DNA of 64,000 nt from Haematococcus lacustris (GCA_030144725.1 JASKMD010000030.1:2952747-3016746), one strand, 5' to 3'; shown: positions 1 through 11,569, numbered from the stretch's first letter. The notes: generated by a model from the sequence alone, not told the origin. Program-made: numbers and translations.

Positions 1-639
1 ACCCCAACATGAGCATAGCCCCAGCCCCAGCCCCAGCCCCAGCCCTTGCCCCCATGCCAGCCCCTGCCCTGGTCCCCACTCCTCCCCTCATCCCAGCCTC
101 AGCCTCAGACCCGACCCCTGCCCCTGCCCCTGCCCTGGCCCTAGCCCAACACAAAAGGAGCTTGCAGCTGCCCCCCGTTGCAGCCGTTGCTGCCCCCCGG
201 CTGCCCCCCCGGGTGCAGCAGGCGCTGCCCCTCTGCCGCCCCCCCACCAGGGGTTGTTGCCCCCCCTGTTGCTGTGGAGGAGGACGAACCCCTCATCGCA
301 GCTGCCTCTCCCTTCATTGACCCAATCGGTGAATTTGAGCACCAGGCACCATCGGTGAATTTGAGCAGCAGGCACATAGGTGGCAAGCGGAGCAAGAGCG
401 TCAGCCTTGGCAGGCCCCCCCACCCTTCTCCCCCACCCTTCTCCCACCCTTCCTCACCCCTCCGCCCTTCCCTACCCTTTCACCACCCTTCCAGCCTCCC
501 CTCTCCCCTCCTGGCCTTCCGCCTGTCCCGCTGCCTTCACCCCCTCCCCTCCCTCCCCCATCCCCCATCCCCGTCCCACCACCTCCCAGCAAAACCCAGC
601 CCCTGAGCGCCACAACTATGCGGCACTTGTTCCTGTGTC
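1..639. repeat. C-rich low-complexity DNA, no gene supported
   Basis: Starts with GCCCCA-type hexamer repeats (about 10-150) and continues as CCCTTCTCCCACCC-like pyrimidine-rich sequence (about 415-600). Reading frames here are repeat translations (AP-, PSP-rich) without a recognisable domain. It could be the intron or UTR of a gene beyond the left edge, but nothing shows this. Confidence 0.6.
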
Positions 640-833
640 CTTATGAGCTTGGCCAGCAGCCTAGCCTTGCCTGCTCTTTGCAAGTCGCGCAAGCTACAGC
701 TGAGTGATGCTGTTGGCATGCTGATGCCAGAGTACATCAAGCACCACCGGTTGGCACATTTGCAACAGACATCATTTGCACCAGACAGCGTGATGCAGTT
801 GTGCACCTTGGGCAAGAAGCTGAGCATGAAGAT

Positions 834-1710
834 AGACGTATAGTATAATGTCGGAGGCCAAGCTGTTACGGGAAAATAACGACCGAGACCTCGTCGAAAG
901 TTGCAGTAAACGACGAGGCGTAGCCGAGTCGTTTACGCAGCTTGAGACGAGGTTGTTATTTTAACGTGAACAGCGCGGGCCGAGACATTATAAAGTATCC
1001 CTTTACATTACGGGTTGGTTCCGGGCTAGTACATCTACACGATAAGCGAGCAGCATCGAAGCGTCTGCGACGCCCAGCTTTGTCGACGGCCCCTGCGCTT
1101 TTTCAGTAAAAATAGCGGTTACGCAGCGGTTACAGTAAAACTCCGCGGAAGCCACGCTGTCTCCGGCATCCTACAGCCACGCACACAGCCTGCTCACCGA
1201 TGTGGCGAGCAGCGCAACCTCTTCGGGGCGCGAGGTCGAAGAGGTCTCGGAGCTGTTTTTTACGGGAAAATAAAAACTCTTACGTAGTAGATAATGGTGT
1301 CGCGGGTCGTTTTAGGCGGTTTAAAAAGGCGAGGTCGAGGCGCTGGAGCGTAACAGCTCGAGACCGAAGCCAGCAGCCGCGGAGCGTAGCGACGCGGCTG
1401 CTGGCTGAGGTCGAGAGCTGTTACGCTCCAGCGCCGAGACCGAGCCTTTTTCAACCACCTAAAACGGCCCTGGCGACTCCATTATCTAGTGTAATTGAGT
1501 TTTACGTAGGCGAGGCTCTATTGGCGCGGCGAAGCCGCGCAATGTGATGCTTCTTGTCCCCTGCGATGGTGTTGGCCGGCTGTTACGTGTTCGTTGGGAG
1601 CACTTTTTGTTAATACGCCAGGTCGCTGCAGTTAACGATTCTTAAAACGAGGTCTATTAACGATTACAACTGAGTAAAACTCAATTACTTTCCCCGTAAT
1701 GTAAAGGGAT
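834..1710. other. 877-bp insertion of palindrome-rich, organelle-like DNA inside RE-1
   Basis: Left junction AAGAT/AGACG, right junction AGGGAT/GAGTATTG. The uninterrupted RE-2 copy has only the 7 bp GTTAAAC at this place, so the insertion is defined by a filled and an empty site. The DNA is unlike its surroundings: many short GC palindromes (for example GGCGCGGCGAAGCCGCGC near 1519), AT-rich spacers, and an 18-bp perfect inverted pair at 997-1014 and 1693-1710. GC-clustered palindromes of this style are known in organelle genomes of volvocalean algae, Haematococcus included. A nuclear insertion of plastid or mitochondrial DNA is my inference. Confidence 0.55.
1273..1503. repeat. Giant imperfect hairpin (about 110-bp arms)
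   Basis: Left arm about 1273-1381 is the imperfect reverse complement of right arm about 1393-1503, including a 21-bp perfect block (GGCGCTGGAGCGTAACAGCT core) and the inner CAGCAGCCGCG/CGCGGCTGCTG pair. It lies inside the organelle-like insertion. Confidence 0.75.
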
Positions 1711-2129
1711 GAGTATTGCAAGGCAGCGGGGTTGTGTGTGCCAGCCAACACCTTGCGTGCTGACCTACGATACATGGTACTGGAGCATCTGAATGAGCAG
1801 GCAGAGTGGGATTGAGCTGGCTGTGTAAGATGACGTTGAGAAAACTGGGCTCCATGCGTAAAGTGTACCGCAGTGTACCGCAGCGGAGAACTGTGCATCC
1901 CGCGTTGTGGGTGTTGTTAGGCAGCACTTCAAAGGCCCATCGCGCAGAGCGGAACCGTTCGCGTGCCTGGCAGACTGCCGGTCACCGTGGGTGCCAGCAG
2001 CTCGGGCGCGCAGGCGCAAGAGCGACGCAAAGATAAGGCATTTCGCGTTAAAATGACAGCTCAACTCTCACCAGGCACGCCGCAAAGTCAAATGTCCCTT
2101 ACGTGGTGGTCCAATGGGAGGGGTAGCCA

Positions 2130-3104
2130 GCCGTCATACAGCCGTGACATGCAGGTGTGTGACAGTTATGTGTGACGGTCAAAGCAATTGACCGAGCAGC
2201 ATCGGTGATGTTTCATCGTCACAGACGCCAGACCCCGTACCTCGTCACAGAGGCCAGGCCTCATTTCTTGACGGATGGACATCGCTGCCTGCGACCAAGA
2301 CGCTGTGACCCGCCACCCAAAGCACGACCAGCTACCCAAAGCACGACAACAGACCGGAGCCCCGAGAGCAAAGCCTGTGATTTGCGACAGCTGCGATTTG
2401 CGTCCAAGCAAGGATAGATTTACGGAGTTCAGGCTAGTGGGACGGCGATTGTCTCTACATGGTGCGTCACTGGCTTGAGCATGTATTTCCACGCACATAC
2501 CCGCAGCATGTCGTGAGATGCATGTCTGCAACGATTGATCGTTTGTACTGATTAACCGGGCGCACCAACATTGCTGTGGGTGCAGGACACCATCACGATC
2601 CTTCTCGAGCCATATATCAAAAGGACATACCCACGCCACTCCTCTACCGCGACGATATTTCTGGAATTGAAAAGAAATGAACCATGTTCCTATCAAGACA
2701 GTGTACAATGCACAGGTCCATACATGTTGTTGAATGTTTATGACTACACCATGCCAGTGTATGGTTAGAGACATGTTGCCACAGTGGTCGCCGAGTGATC
2801 ATCAACAATACTTGCCCATAGACTGCCCATCACGTCTATGTTGTGATGTAACACAATTACCGTTGACAACAAAACGCAACAATCGACAAGAAAGTCACCA
2901 ACATGTTGTTGTATACATCCTACCATGGCATCGCACTTCAAGGTCTGGAGCAAAAGACAAGAAATGAAACACAATTCGACACCTAGCCTTGTAACCTCCC
3001 ACGGTGCGTTTTCATGCATGATTCTCCCAAGAGACCAGAAACTCCTTTTCAACATTTGACCACGAATAGTGACGACAATGACAAATCGTGATGCAATGAT
3101 GCCA
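2130..3104. other. Intergenic, no gene recognised
   Basis: A 202-codon open frame exists on the minus strand (2774-2166), but its translation shows no recognised motif and no supporting splice or family signal. Base composition is more balanced than in the genes, consistent with old repeat DNA. Confidence 0.5.
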
Positions 3105-5902
3105 GCTCATGTACTGCATCCCAAGGCGGCCTATCACGATCGGATCCAAGCTTGTAGGATGCTCAGTGCAGGTTGCTGTATGCGGTCATGGCACAGTGGT
3201 TGGGCCCGTCACTCAGCACCCCATCAGGCGGCAGAGGCCCCTCACAGCTCCTGCACTGTGGCGCCAGGCAGCTGCTGGGCAGCAGCTGGGCTGGTCAGCC
3301 ATCCCTGTGCCCCGCCCCACAGTGTGTGCGCCAGCCCCGCAGCCTTGGCTTCCCACTGACCCCCCTCCAGTGCCAGCAGCGTGTGCAGTGCCAGCAGCAG
3401 CGCCAGCATGAGCACCATGAACAGCGCACGCATGGCCAGGTGGCGGCCCGCATGCGCCCCATCCACATGGAGTACGGGGCGGGCCCGAGCCGCCCGTGCC
3501 GCTGCTGCCTGCTCTGGGGGCACATACGTCTCCCACACCTCATGCACGTCCTTCACGTCCCGCAGCGCCTGCAGCCACAGCCAGGTGCAGCCATAGGCAC
3601 GAAGAGGCAGGCACACACACATGTGCACCAGCCCACTCCCAGCTATGCAGCAGCCCATGCTGAGCCTCCCTCTCCCTGGCACGCCCATGCCCCACGGCCC
3701 TGCTGCAGCAAGGCCTAATCCCTGCCCTGCCCCAGCGGCCCTGGCTGCAGCTGGCCTGTGGTGTCACCCACCTTCCACACGTTGACGCCGCATTTGATGC
3801 CTGAGCCCACGCCGACCTGCATGACCTTGTCGCCCTTCTTGACCCCGCGCACTGTCTCCACATAGCTCAGCGTATACCAGGTGGTGCTGGAGGACACGTT
3901 GCCGTAGTCACGCAGCACGGCTCGGGACGGCTCCAGGTCGTGCTCGTCCAGCTGCAGCGCCTTGCCCAGCCCGTCAAGCACCTTGGCACCTCCTGGTCAG
4001 GAGGGAAGGGGCACAGCGCAGGGGCCAGGGGCAGGTGAGGGGCAGCTGTGAAGCAGGTGGTGACGGCAGGGCACGTTGGTGGACAGGCAGCAGGGGTGCC
4101 AGGCCGTGTAGGCATGCACCTGGTTCAAAAGGAAGCTGCATTCAGTGGCAGTCTGTCACCACATTGCCTGTTGGTGCCCCTACCGACACCATCACCTCAT
4201 GCAGCAGCTGCCCTCCTGCCCTGCTCTGCCTTGCCCTGCCCTACCCAGCCCACCTGCATGCAGCAGGAAGTGTGAGACTGCTCCATTGAAGCGGGGCTGG
4301 TAGGGCGTCACGGACTGCGCGCCCAGCAGCTTGCGCCGCACCCAGTTGGCCGCAAACTCGGCCTTCTGGCGCGGGGTCAGCACATGCGGCCCCACAGCCC
4401 ACATCACCTTGGTCAGCGCCCGGGACGCCTCCGTCACCACATTCTTGCCCTGCAGTCCAGGCGGCAGCGGGGCAGGGTGGGCTGAGCCTGGGGAGGAGCT
4501 GGGCTAACACAGCATGAGCAGCTGGCACGTCCAGCAGACCCGGCCACTGGGGAGGAGGATGAGGGGCTGGCTGCTCACCAAGTACACGCCATTGATGCCC
4601 TTGTCGTCTGGCCCATAGTGGATGGCCCTGCATGCAGGCCACACATGCAGGCAGTGACCAAGATAATGCCACAGCCTGGTGCAGGGCACAGTGCAGCACC
4701 ATGCCCTAACTGCTGACCAGCCACCCCTGCTGCTCACGTGTACGCCTCATCAGACGACCCAATATGCACTCGGTGGTTGAAGGCCAGCTGGTATTTAGCT
4801 CGCCCAGCCCATGCAGCAGACTTGTTGGACATGAGCATGGCAGCGCCGCCCATGCGGAACAGCAGGTTGGTGACCAGGCGGTGCTTGTCATGGCCGGGAT
4901 AGAAGGCCGGGGTGGTGACCTCAGTGGTCAGGAACACGGCGTTGCTGTTGGGCCGAGCCTGGCGACAGCAGCAGCAGCAGCAGAGAGGTGGGCTAGGGTT
5001 CGTCATGCCCGGCCAAGACCCATGCAGGTACCCTCCAGTGCTGAACATGGACATGGCTCACAGGCTGAAGCTGCTGTGCTTATGCCGTGCTTATGGGGTG
5101 GCGCAGCCAGAGCCACTGAGTCCTGGCCATCCCCCTCACCTGCAGCAGGTCCCTGACAAGGTTCACGCCCACCACCCCATTGGCGCAGCCCATGCCCCCC
5201 AGGTGGTAGGACTGGATGCCCGGCCGCATCTTGAAGTGGTTGATGAGCATGGAGGCCAGGCTGGGTGTGGGGCAGTAGATGGAGCAGGTGGTGACCAGGA
5301 TGTCGATGTCGGCAGGGGCCAGCCCAGTCTTGGCCAGCAGGCCCTCCAGGGCGCCGCACAGCACCAGCTGCGCCTCAGTGGCAGCCTCAACCAGCCCTGC
5401 GCACCAGCACACACCAGGCCACTGACCCTGCACACCATGGCAGTGCATGCTGGGTAGGGGCGCGCCTGCTGGGGGATGGCCAGCGGCTGATAGTGCTCAG
5501 TGGTGAGGGCCCTGCCCTGCTGAAGGTGACCACGGGGTTTGGGCTTGCCTGTCTTGGGCTGCACGCCCACAAAGCGAGGGTTCAGGGAGGGAGGCAGGTA
5601 GGTGCGCTCGGGGTGCAGCCCACTGCGCTCAAACACCCTGCGCAGGGCAGAAGCAGCGGCCAGCTGGCACCAGCAGGCCCCCAAAGCTGAAAACACTGAA
5701 CCAGGCAGCATGACACACGCATCAGGCCAACAGCCCCATCAACTTCACTAGCCCATGACAACAGTGCTTGCTGGTGGTAGTGGCTGCTGTGCGTGTAGTA
5801 GTCTTTGCTGCTGCTGCTGCTGCTGCTGCTGCTGTGCCATACCTCTCCTGAAACCTGATTTCATCCTCTGTGTAGATGTCGTTCTCCCGGTGCAGCCTTT
5901 GT
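3105..5902 (-). repeat. Inverted duplication, arm A (partner 11652-14456)
   Basis: Exons, introns and 3' flank of KCS gene A are almost identical to those of gene B on the opposite strand. Identity starts abruptly inside exon 1 (about 5902 in A, 11652 in B), where flanking codons differ at many synonymous sites. It fades about 140 bp after the stop codon. Differences include a few substitutions near 4160-4190 and a 2-bp length difference near 3717. Confidence 0.9.
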
Positions 5903-5985
5903 CCGTGGTTCCAATCTAGCTTGTACTCCGCGGGGGGGAGGTAAGCATTTACGTCCACCAACAGGATCGGCTGCCGGGGTGACAT
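3242..5985 (-). CDS. KCS: 3-ketoacyl-CoA synthase (KCS), copy A
   Basis: Condensing enzyme of very-long-chain fatty acid elongation (acyl-CoA + malonyl-CoA), FAE1/CUT1 type, expected on the ER membrane. Eight exons: 5985-5843, 5637-5549, 5396-5140, 4958-4738, 4627-4579, 4449-4254, 3992-3772, 3568-3242. They total 1503 nt, 500 aa, all phases consistent. The N-terminal motif LLVDVNAYLPP matches the plant LVDFxCYKPP start. Catalytic triad: Cys148 in GMGCANG, His317 in HFLLHAGG, Asn350 in YGNVSSS. The His-Asn spacing of 33 equals that of Arabidopsis FAE1 (391/424). Unusual: the roughly 75 N-terminal residues carrying the two membrane helices of plant KCS are absent, while a hydrophobic helix lies near the C terminus (about 438-459). 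Intron 2 uses a GC donor (ACAG/GCAAGC). Nearly identical to copy B except for the residues after AEYK in exon 1. Confidence 0.93.
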
Positions 5986-6567
5986 GGCTGCTGCGGTGCT
6001 GCTGTGATTCGACGAGTGTGCGGCAGAAGCGTGCGCAGAGCCAAGATGGGCCGGAGATGGGTTGTGCTCTCGCTGCTGGACTGCGTCAGCGAGCAACTTT
6101 GAGTTGTCAGGCCTCGTTTATGTAACCTTGTGTAAACTTGCTAGCTCCAGCAGCAAGCACTCTCTGCAGCCGTAGCGCTTACTATCGGAAAGGCGCACAG
6201 GTTCCGAGGTCGAACTGCTGTGCGCTCTGGTGTGCGCTCTGGTGTGCGCTCTGGAACCCTGGGTATGTAACGGCAGCTGTTAAGGAGATATTGAATGTCT
6301 GTCTTGGCGCCACAAGTCTGTCTTGGCGCCGACTGTCGCAAGGAAGGTGTGACCCGGTGGCTTACTTAACCCGGCGCCGCCCAATAGCTGACTCAACCTT
6401 TCCCACACTCATAGTTGGGGATAACTATCAACCGCACCCATCCCCGACACAGTCTCTGCCAGCAGGCGTGCCGCCCCAGCAGCAGACTGCATCCCCTGCC
6501 AGCTGCTGCTCTGGCTCCTAGCTGCAGGCTGAGGCTAAATGCAGCAGCGTAGGCTCCTGGCTGAACC
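5986..6567. promoter_or_regulatory. Upstream region of KCS A; no defined promoter motif
   Basis: Divergent from the corresponding upstream DNA of copy B, so the two near-identical enzymes could be regulated differently. It holds three tandem copies of a 12-mer (GGTGTGCGCTCT type, about 6216-6252) and a repeated CTTGGCGCC motif (6303-6330). I cannot identify a TATA box or transcription start. Confidence 0.3.
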
Positions 6568-7511
6568 TGGCTACCCCTCCCATTGAACCACCACGTAAGG
6601 GACATTTGACTTTGCGGCGTGCCTGGTGAGAGTTGAGTTGTCATTTCAACGCGGAACGCCTTATCTTTGCGTTGCGCTTGCGCCTGCGCGCCCGAGCTGC
6701 TGGCACCCTACGGTGACCGGCAGTCTGCCAGGCACGCGAACGGTTTCGCTCTGCGTAATGGGCCTTTGTAATGCTGCTTCACAACACCCACAACGCAGGA
6801 TGCAGAGTTCTCCGCTGCGGTACACTGCGGTACACTTGACGCATGGAGCCCAGTTTTCTCAACGTCATCTTTTACACAGCCAGCTCAGTCGCACTCTGCC
6901 TGCTCATTTAAATGCTGCAGCACCATGTATCGTAGGTCAGCACGCAAGGTGTTGGCTGGCACACACAACCCCACTGCCTTGCAATACTCGTTTAACATCT
7001 TCACGCTCAGCTTCTTGCCCAAGGTGCACAGCTCCATCACGCTGTCTGGAGCAAATGAGCACAGAAAGGTGAGGCACTCATCGTCCCAATGCTTGTCATC
7101 CCTCTTCTGATCGAACATGGGCATGGCTACAAAGGGCTTTGTGATGGAGGGCCTCACACACACACCCCTTGGTGCGGGGGTCATGCATTGGGCACATGCA
7201 CATGCAGTCTGTGACCACTCAACCTGGATCCCTGCAGCAGGAAAGAAGCAGCTGTGCATGCTCATAGAGCCGGGGATGGATGATGCAAAGGCATGTGCAT
7301 CCCGTTGTGGAGCACTGCAAAGCCCTACCTCATGTGTGCTCAGCTCCAAGCACCACCGATGACCCACACTTGCTCGTGCACGGTGAGCCTTGCTGGGGTC
7401 AGCAGCAGTAGCTGCCTTGTGATATGCATTGCAATGCTGCACAAACCCCAATGCATTGCACTTCCCAACACGATCAGCCAGGATCTCACCCCTCAACCAC
7501 TGCTTCACCAC
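6568..7511 (-). mobile_element. Dispersed repeat RE-2 with uninterrupted SAP-like frame
   Basis: Inverse copy of RE-1; homologous part 7058-6568. A 208-codon frame (7511-6885, minus) ends with the SAP-like stretch LGKKLSVKMLNEYCKAVGLC...RADLRYMVLQHLNEQAE, a DNA-binding fold signature. The upstream part (PMFDQKRDDKHWDDECLTF) is not recognised. The frame may be the last exon of a larger transposon gene reaching towards 8408. The 3' terminal motif is GGGAGGGGTAGCCA (reverse complement at 6568-6581). It supplies the empty site for the RE-1 insertion. Confidence 0.55.
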
Positions 7512-8410
7512 TGGGGGGCTGGGGTGAGGGCTGGTGCGGGGGCTGCGATGAGGGCGAAGGTCAGGCTATGGCCATAGCCAGGGCAAGGCTGGTGCAAGGC
7601 AGGGCTGGTGCAGGTCAGGGCAAGGCTGGTGCAAGGCAGGGCTGGTGCAGGTCAGGGCTAAGGAGTGAAAAGCGCACCTTGCGGTGGCCCAGTCCTGCTG
7701 CTGCTTGGGCATGCTTGGGGGCATGGTCTGCTCGTCCTGCTCCTCAGTGGTGTGTCTGCATGACACCACACACAGGACTGTGACGAGTGGTGCTTTCACA
7801 AGGGTGCCAGGTGGAATGGGTGGAAACAGGCTGCAACCTGAGTGTGCAACTGATGTTGTTCAGCTGGCTTGCCATGTCAGCCCATCATCCAGCAGGGGCA
7901 CTCACATGATGGGTTGTTGCTCCACGGCAGGTGAGGTCACAGGGTTGGTGGCAGGCCTAGTGAGGATGGAGAGCCCCGGTGAGTGCAGCAGTGCCGGCAG
8001 GGCCGGGTGGTGCTGGCTGGACCCCTGCAGCTGTGATGGGTGCGAGGGTGGTTGGTCTGGGAGATGGTGGGGGCAGGGCGCATGGGCTGGCCCAGGCTGT
8101 GTCGGTGCTTGCGTGGGTGTGGAGCTGAGACGGGGCATGGGCTGGAGCTGGCTGGCTGGGCAAGTTCTATGGGCCAACGCAACCTGTGACGGCTTCAGGT
8201 TTCTGCAAGCTGTGATGACATCAACCATCTGGGCTGTGACCTGGCCGATGGCTGTGTGACTGCATCCGGATATGTAAGAAGCTGCCTCCCCCTCCACATG
8301 GATCTCCACCCAGCCAGCAAGACCAGCTGGTGTCGTCTTCACACACAGCGCACAGCGGGCTACATGCCCTCCCTTCCCCTTGTAGGGGTGATACTTGGAT
8401 GTCGGCATGC
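7512..8410 (-). other. Possible upstream exons of the RE-2 gene
   Basis: A minus-strand frame (8408 to about 8180) has C-x2-C and C-x-H spacing (RCALC, GCSH) like zinc-binding N-terminal regions of some transposases. A second short frame (about 7765-7680) reads HTTEEQDEQTMPPSMPKQQQDWATAR and is followed by a plausible GT donor. These could splice to 7511-6885, but I could not prove a joined frame. Function unknown. Confidence 0.3.
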
Positions 8411-9393
8411 TGCAGGCATGTGCACATGCCAGCTTGTAAAACCCCTATTAGCAAATCTCAGCAAGAGTTGGGACCTTGGCAGGAGGTCCACAGATAGGTT
8501 CCCTAGCCAGTGACGCAGGGCTGGGGCATTCGATTGCGTTCGATGGTCGTCATAGTGGCATCAGCAGAGTGGGCAGCATGGAGGAGGGTTTGCCTACCTT
8601 TTGGAGCCTAATCAAGAAGGGATCGATGCAGTTGTCACTTCTGTGCTTCTGCCGTGGTCTCCTCCAAGTTTCAGAGCCCCTGAGCCAGCGCATGTTGGTT
8701 ATCATGTTGGACATGGGGTCGGCCTCCTAACACATCGCGCACTAGCCATCGCGTTAAACAAGGACTCACTGCTATTGGGTCAGCGTACATCAAGTCCGCA
8801 GGCTCGGTAGGGTCGGATACCCGGCAACATGCCCTACCGGCTCAGCGTGTGCCTCAGCGCAGCCGCTCTCCGACGCTTCAATCCGCGTGTGAATCGGTGC
8901 AGAAATGAGTCCGGAAAAGTCGTTGTCCCTTATCGTTAGGGGGGTTGGTGGTTCAATGGGAGGGGTAGCCACCTGTCCAGAGCCCCCTCATGACATGGCA
9001 CCATGCCTCGTACTTGCCTACCATGTTGCTAATTCCTGGCAAGGTGCCACAGCAGGCACGTCGAGCGCCTGCTTGTGTGTGTCATTCCTTGTGACGATGC
9101 TCAATGTGCTCCAGCTGCTTCTCCCTGACTTGGTGCATTTGCAAGTTTAGGAGGTGTGGTTCTCAATAGGCGACATGTGTTGAAGTTGTTCCATGGTATT
9201 GGCTTTCGGTTGCTTGGCGCTCCTGGCCACCAGGTTTGCAATTAAGCTTTTCAAGGTTTGCAGCCAAATGTGACCTGCGCGAGTAACACCCGTTTGCTCG
9301 CACGAAAACTTGAAACGAATAGTCCGCTCGTAGCACCCGCGTCAGAACATCCAACTTGCGTTGAAGCTATCCGCAACTGCTCATTTGCACAAA
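8411..9393. other. Intergenic, upstream of SEC61-beta
   Basis: No gene recognised. It contains a 29-bp fragment of the RE family end (8943-8971). The last 100-150 bases before 9394 are presumably promoter and 5' UTR of SEC61-beta, by position only. Confidence 0.4.
8943..8971 (+). repeat. Solo fragment of the RE 3' terminus
   Basis: GGTGGTTCAATGGGAGGGG followed by TAGCCA matches the last bases of RE-1 (to 2129) and RE-2 (from 6568). Homology stops at GTAGCCA in all three, which marks that as the element end. Confidence 0.6.
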
Positions 9394-9919
9394 ATGGCCG
9401 GAAGCCAAAGCCAGACAAGTACTTCTGTGACCCGGGGAAGTCGCAATGCAACAGCACCGCCTGCGGGTGGTGCTGTCAGGAGACGGACTGGTGAGCTTGC
9501 CAGTGGGGCATGGCTGTCGCGATCTGGTCTGACCGCTTGCGTCCTTACGATGCAGGCCGCAGTGACAGCGCTAAGACTAGCAAAAAGCAGCAAGCTATGA
9601 ACTACTACACAGACGACAGCCCAGGCCTAAAAATCTCTCCGGTGAGGTCCACTATTGGCGCTGTGGTGGCAGTGCAGTAATTGTGAACCTGGCCTTCAGA
9701 ACCTAGCATACGTGTTAACAGCTGGCATGCCTTCATTTCCTGCACAGGTTGTCGTGATTGGGATGAGCATTGGTTTCATTGTGTTTGTCACAGTCTTGCA
9801 CATCATCAACAAGGTGCGTTTCAGCAACACACACTTTTTCTTGCTTTTGAGTGCGTCGCTCACCATGCAACGCTTGCCTGGTCGGATGCAACGCTTGCCT
9901 GGTGCAGATTCGAGGGTGA
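9394..9919 (+). CDS. SEC61B: SEC61-beta, ER translocon subunit
   Basis: Small tail-anchored subunit of the SEC61 protein-conducting channel of the ER. Four exons: 9394-9490, 9556-9641, 9748-9813, 9908-9919 (261 nt, 86 aa, phases consistent). The N terminus is Ser/Thr/Gly/Arg-rich and cytosolic, with the basic GGAVRRRTG block. It is followed by the family signature NYYTDDSPGLKISP, then one membrane helix (VVVIGMSIGFIVFVTVLHII) and the short tail NKIRG. The tiny last exon (ATT CGA GGG TGA) was chosen because it restores the usual K-[IL]-R-G type ending; reading through intron 3 instead gives an unrelated tail. The first ATG gives the normal family length. No close operon-like neighbour. Confidence 0.93.
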
Positions 9920-11569
9920 TGGCCGCCAAGACGCCACTCAATTCTTGTTGACGGCTCAGACTGCTCCTGAAAAGACCTGGTTGTAGAGCCGCCTGTCTGT
10001 TGCATGACTGCACACGGCAGCCCGCCCTAGTGCTAGGGAGACGCCCCTGACTTCACCAGGCATGTCACTATGAACATCCAGGATGGGTGATAGTGCGATT
10101 GATTGACATCATCGCATTCTGAATGCTGGATGCCTGCACGTTGGTCTGCGCAATTGCGCATTGCATTGTGGTAGGGGTCAGCAGAGGGCAACCATTCCTT
10201 GACTTGCCGGCTTTCTAACATTGTTCATTCTTCTCGTGTTATGTGTTCTGCATGCTGTGCTTTGCATGCTTGCTGTTGAAACAAGCTACTTAGTCTCTTG
10301 GATTAGTCTGCGGGTTATATGCAAGGCATTTGTTTCCCTCATTGAAGTCTGCATTCGTGGCTTCACTATAGGTCGACATTGTGTGTCTGCCTGGGGTAAA
10401 GCCAGCTTTTCGTTCAGATTTTCGCTGAAAATTTTCATCTGAAAATTTGAACGTGTTGACTGCACATCTGAAAGTGCCGGGTGCCGCCCCCGGTCGGGCT
10501 GCAGCGTGATGGCAGCAGGCAACCAGCGACTCGCGCCTGTGCAAACTGCCCCTCGTCGCTGCCATGAGAAGGAGCCCTGCCTCTCCCACGGGTGTTGCAG
10601 CGCCCTGTGATGGGCTTGGCTGGCGCCAGCGCGCTGCAGCCATAGCGTAAAAGCGCAAGACAGAAAACGCCACAGATGGCGAATCGACGGACAGCTTGCA
10701 TCTTTACAACTGGCTTGCATGTCTGTGCAGGCCTTCTTACAGTGCAGGCATTCCTTACAATGCAGGCCAGGAAAACTGAAGATCTGAAAATCTGACAGTC
10801 TGAGGATCCACAAGCCTGGTCCCGACACCTAGGTTAGGGACACACGCCGGTATCTCACTGCTGTGGAAAAGTGTAGGAGCTTTACAGGAGGATAGGGATA
10901 CACTGTATCATAGGGAGACTTGTCACTCACTGAGGGCTTCAGGGTTAGAAAATTTCACTTACGAGTTCCTCGAGATGTCGTCTGTGCAATAGTTGGCCAG
11001 CTCGAGCCTTGAAGCTCCACTCTTCATTGCGATGTCGTTCCATCAGATGATATGCATTGGCGCAGTGAGTGCCCCCCCCCCCCCCCACCCACCACCATCG
11101 GAGGTTAGGAAACAGCCACGTGAAGCTAGTGTTGACGCCACATCCAGCAAGGCGTGCTCACAGGAGTGTGCTCACAGGAGCCAGTGGCCACCCGGTCGCG
11201 ATCCATGTCACACTGTCGCTGCGCGCGTGATTGGTGGTGGGCGAGACAGGAGAGACCGTACGCGGAGGAGATGGCGTAGTGCTCCTGCAACTAACAATCT
11301 AAACAAGCCCAAACAGCGAGGGCACGCACAACCTCGGACTTCTCGTTTATTGCGAGGGTGAGTGCGACCGCTAACATGGTGTGGAGGGGGTGACTGCTGC
11401 CAGCGCTCGCAAGTTTGCGGGATGCTCTACGAGCGGGGCCTGTCAGTCTGACAAGTCAAACCTGCCCGCCGACGCAGGCCAGCCGCGAGAGCCCAGCCCA
11501 GCCCCAGCTAGTGGCTCTGAGCACACTTTGGCTGAGCGCTCAACAAAACACAGCCGCAACGCAGCAGCC
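9920..11569. other. Intergenic between SEC61-beta and KCS B
   Basis: No gene recognised. It includes tandem 17-mers around 9868-9904 (CAACGCTTGCCTGGTCGGATG type, in intron 3/exon 4 of SEC61-beta), a palindromic AAATTTTCATCTGAAAATTT at about 10428-10448, and a CT/CA-rich patch at 11071-11098. The final about 190 bases should hold the KCS B promoter and 5' UTR, which share no clear similarity with the KCS A upstream region. Confidence 0.4.

Larger units (their letters stand above)
640..2129 (+). mobile_element. Dispersed repeat RE-1 with SAP-like reading frame, split by an insertion
   Basis: 774-833 plus 1711-2129 align, in inverse orientation, with 7058-6568 (RE-2). The frame ends in a helix-loop-helix-like stretch resembling a SAP DNA-binding motif (LCTLGKKLS then EYCKAAGLCVPANTLRADL). 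In RE-1 this frame is broken between LSMK and EYCK by foreign DNA at 834-1710; in RE-2 it is continuous. The 3' end carries the sequence GGGAGGGGTAGCCA, which recurs at 6568 (inverted) and at 8958-8971. No transposase motif was recognised, so the class is unknown. Confidence 0.6.

Noticed and set aside
2166..2774. 202-codon minus-strand open frame
   Set aside because: No recognisable motif, no splice-consistent neighbours and no second copy in the window.
10286..10828. 180-codon minus frame between SEC61-beta and KCS B
   Set aside because: No motif, no homologous copy beside KCS A, and composition like the surrounding intergenic DNA.
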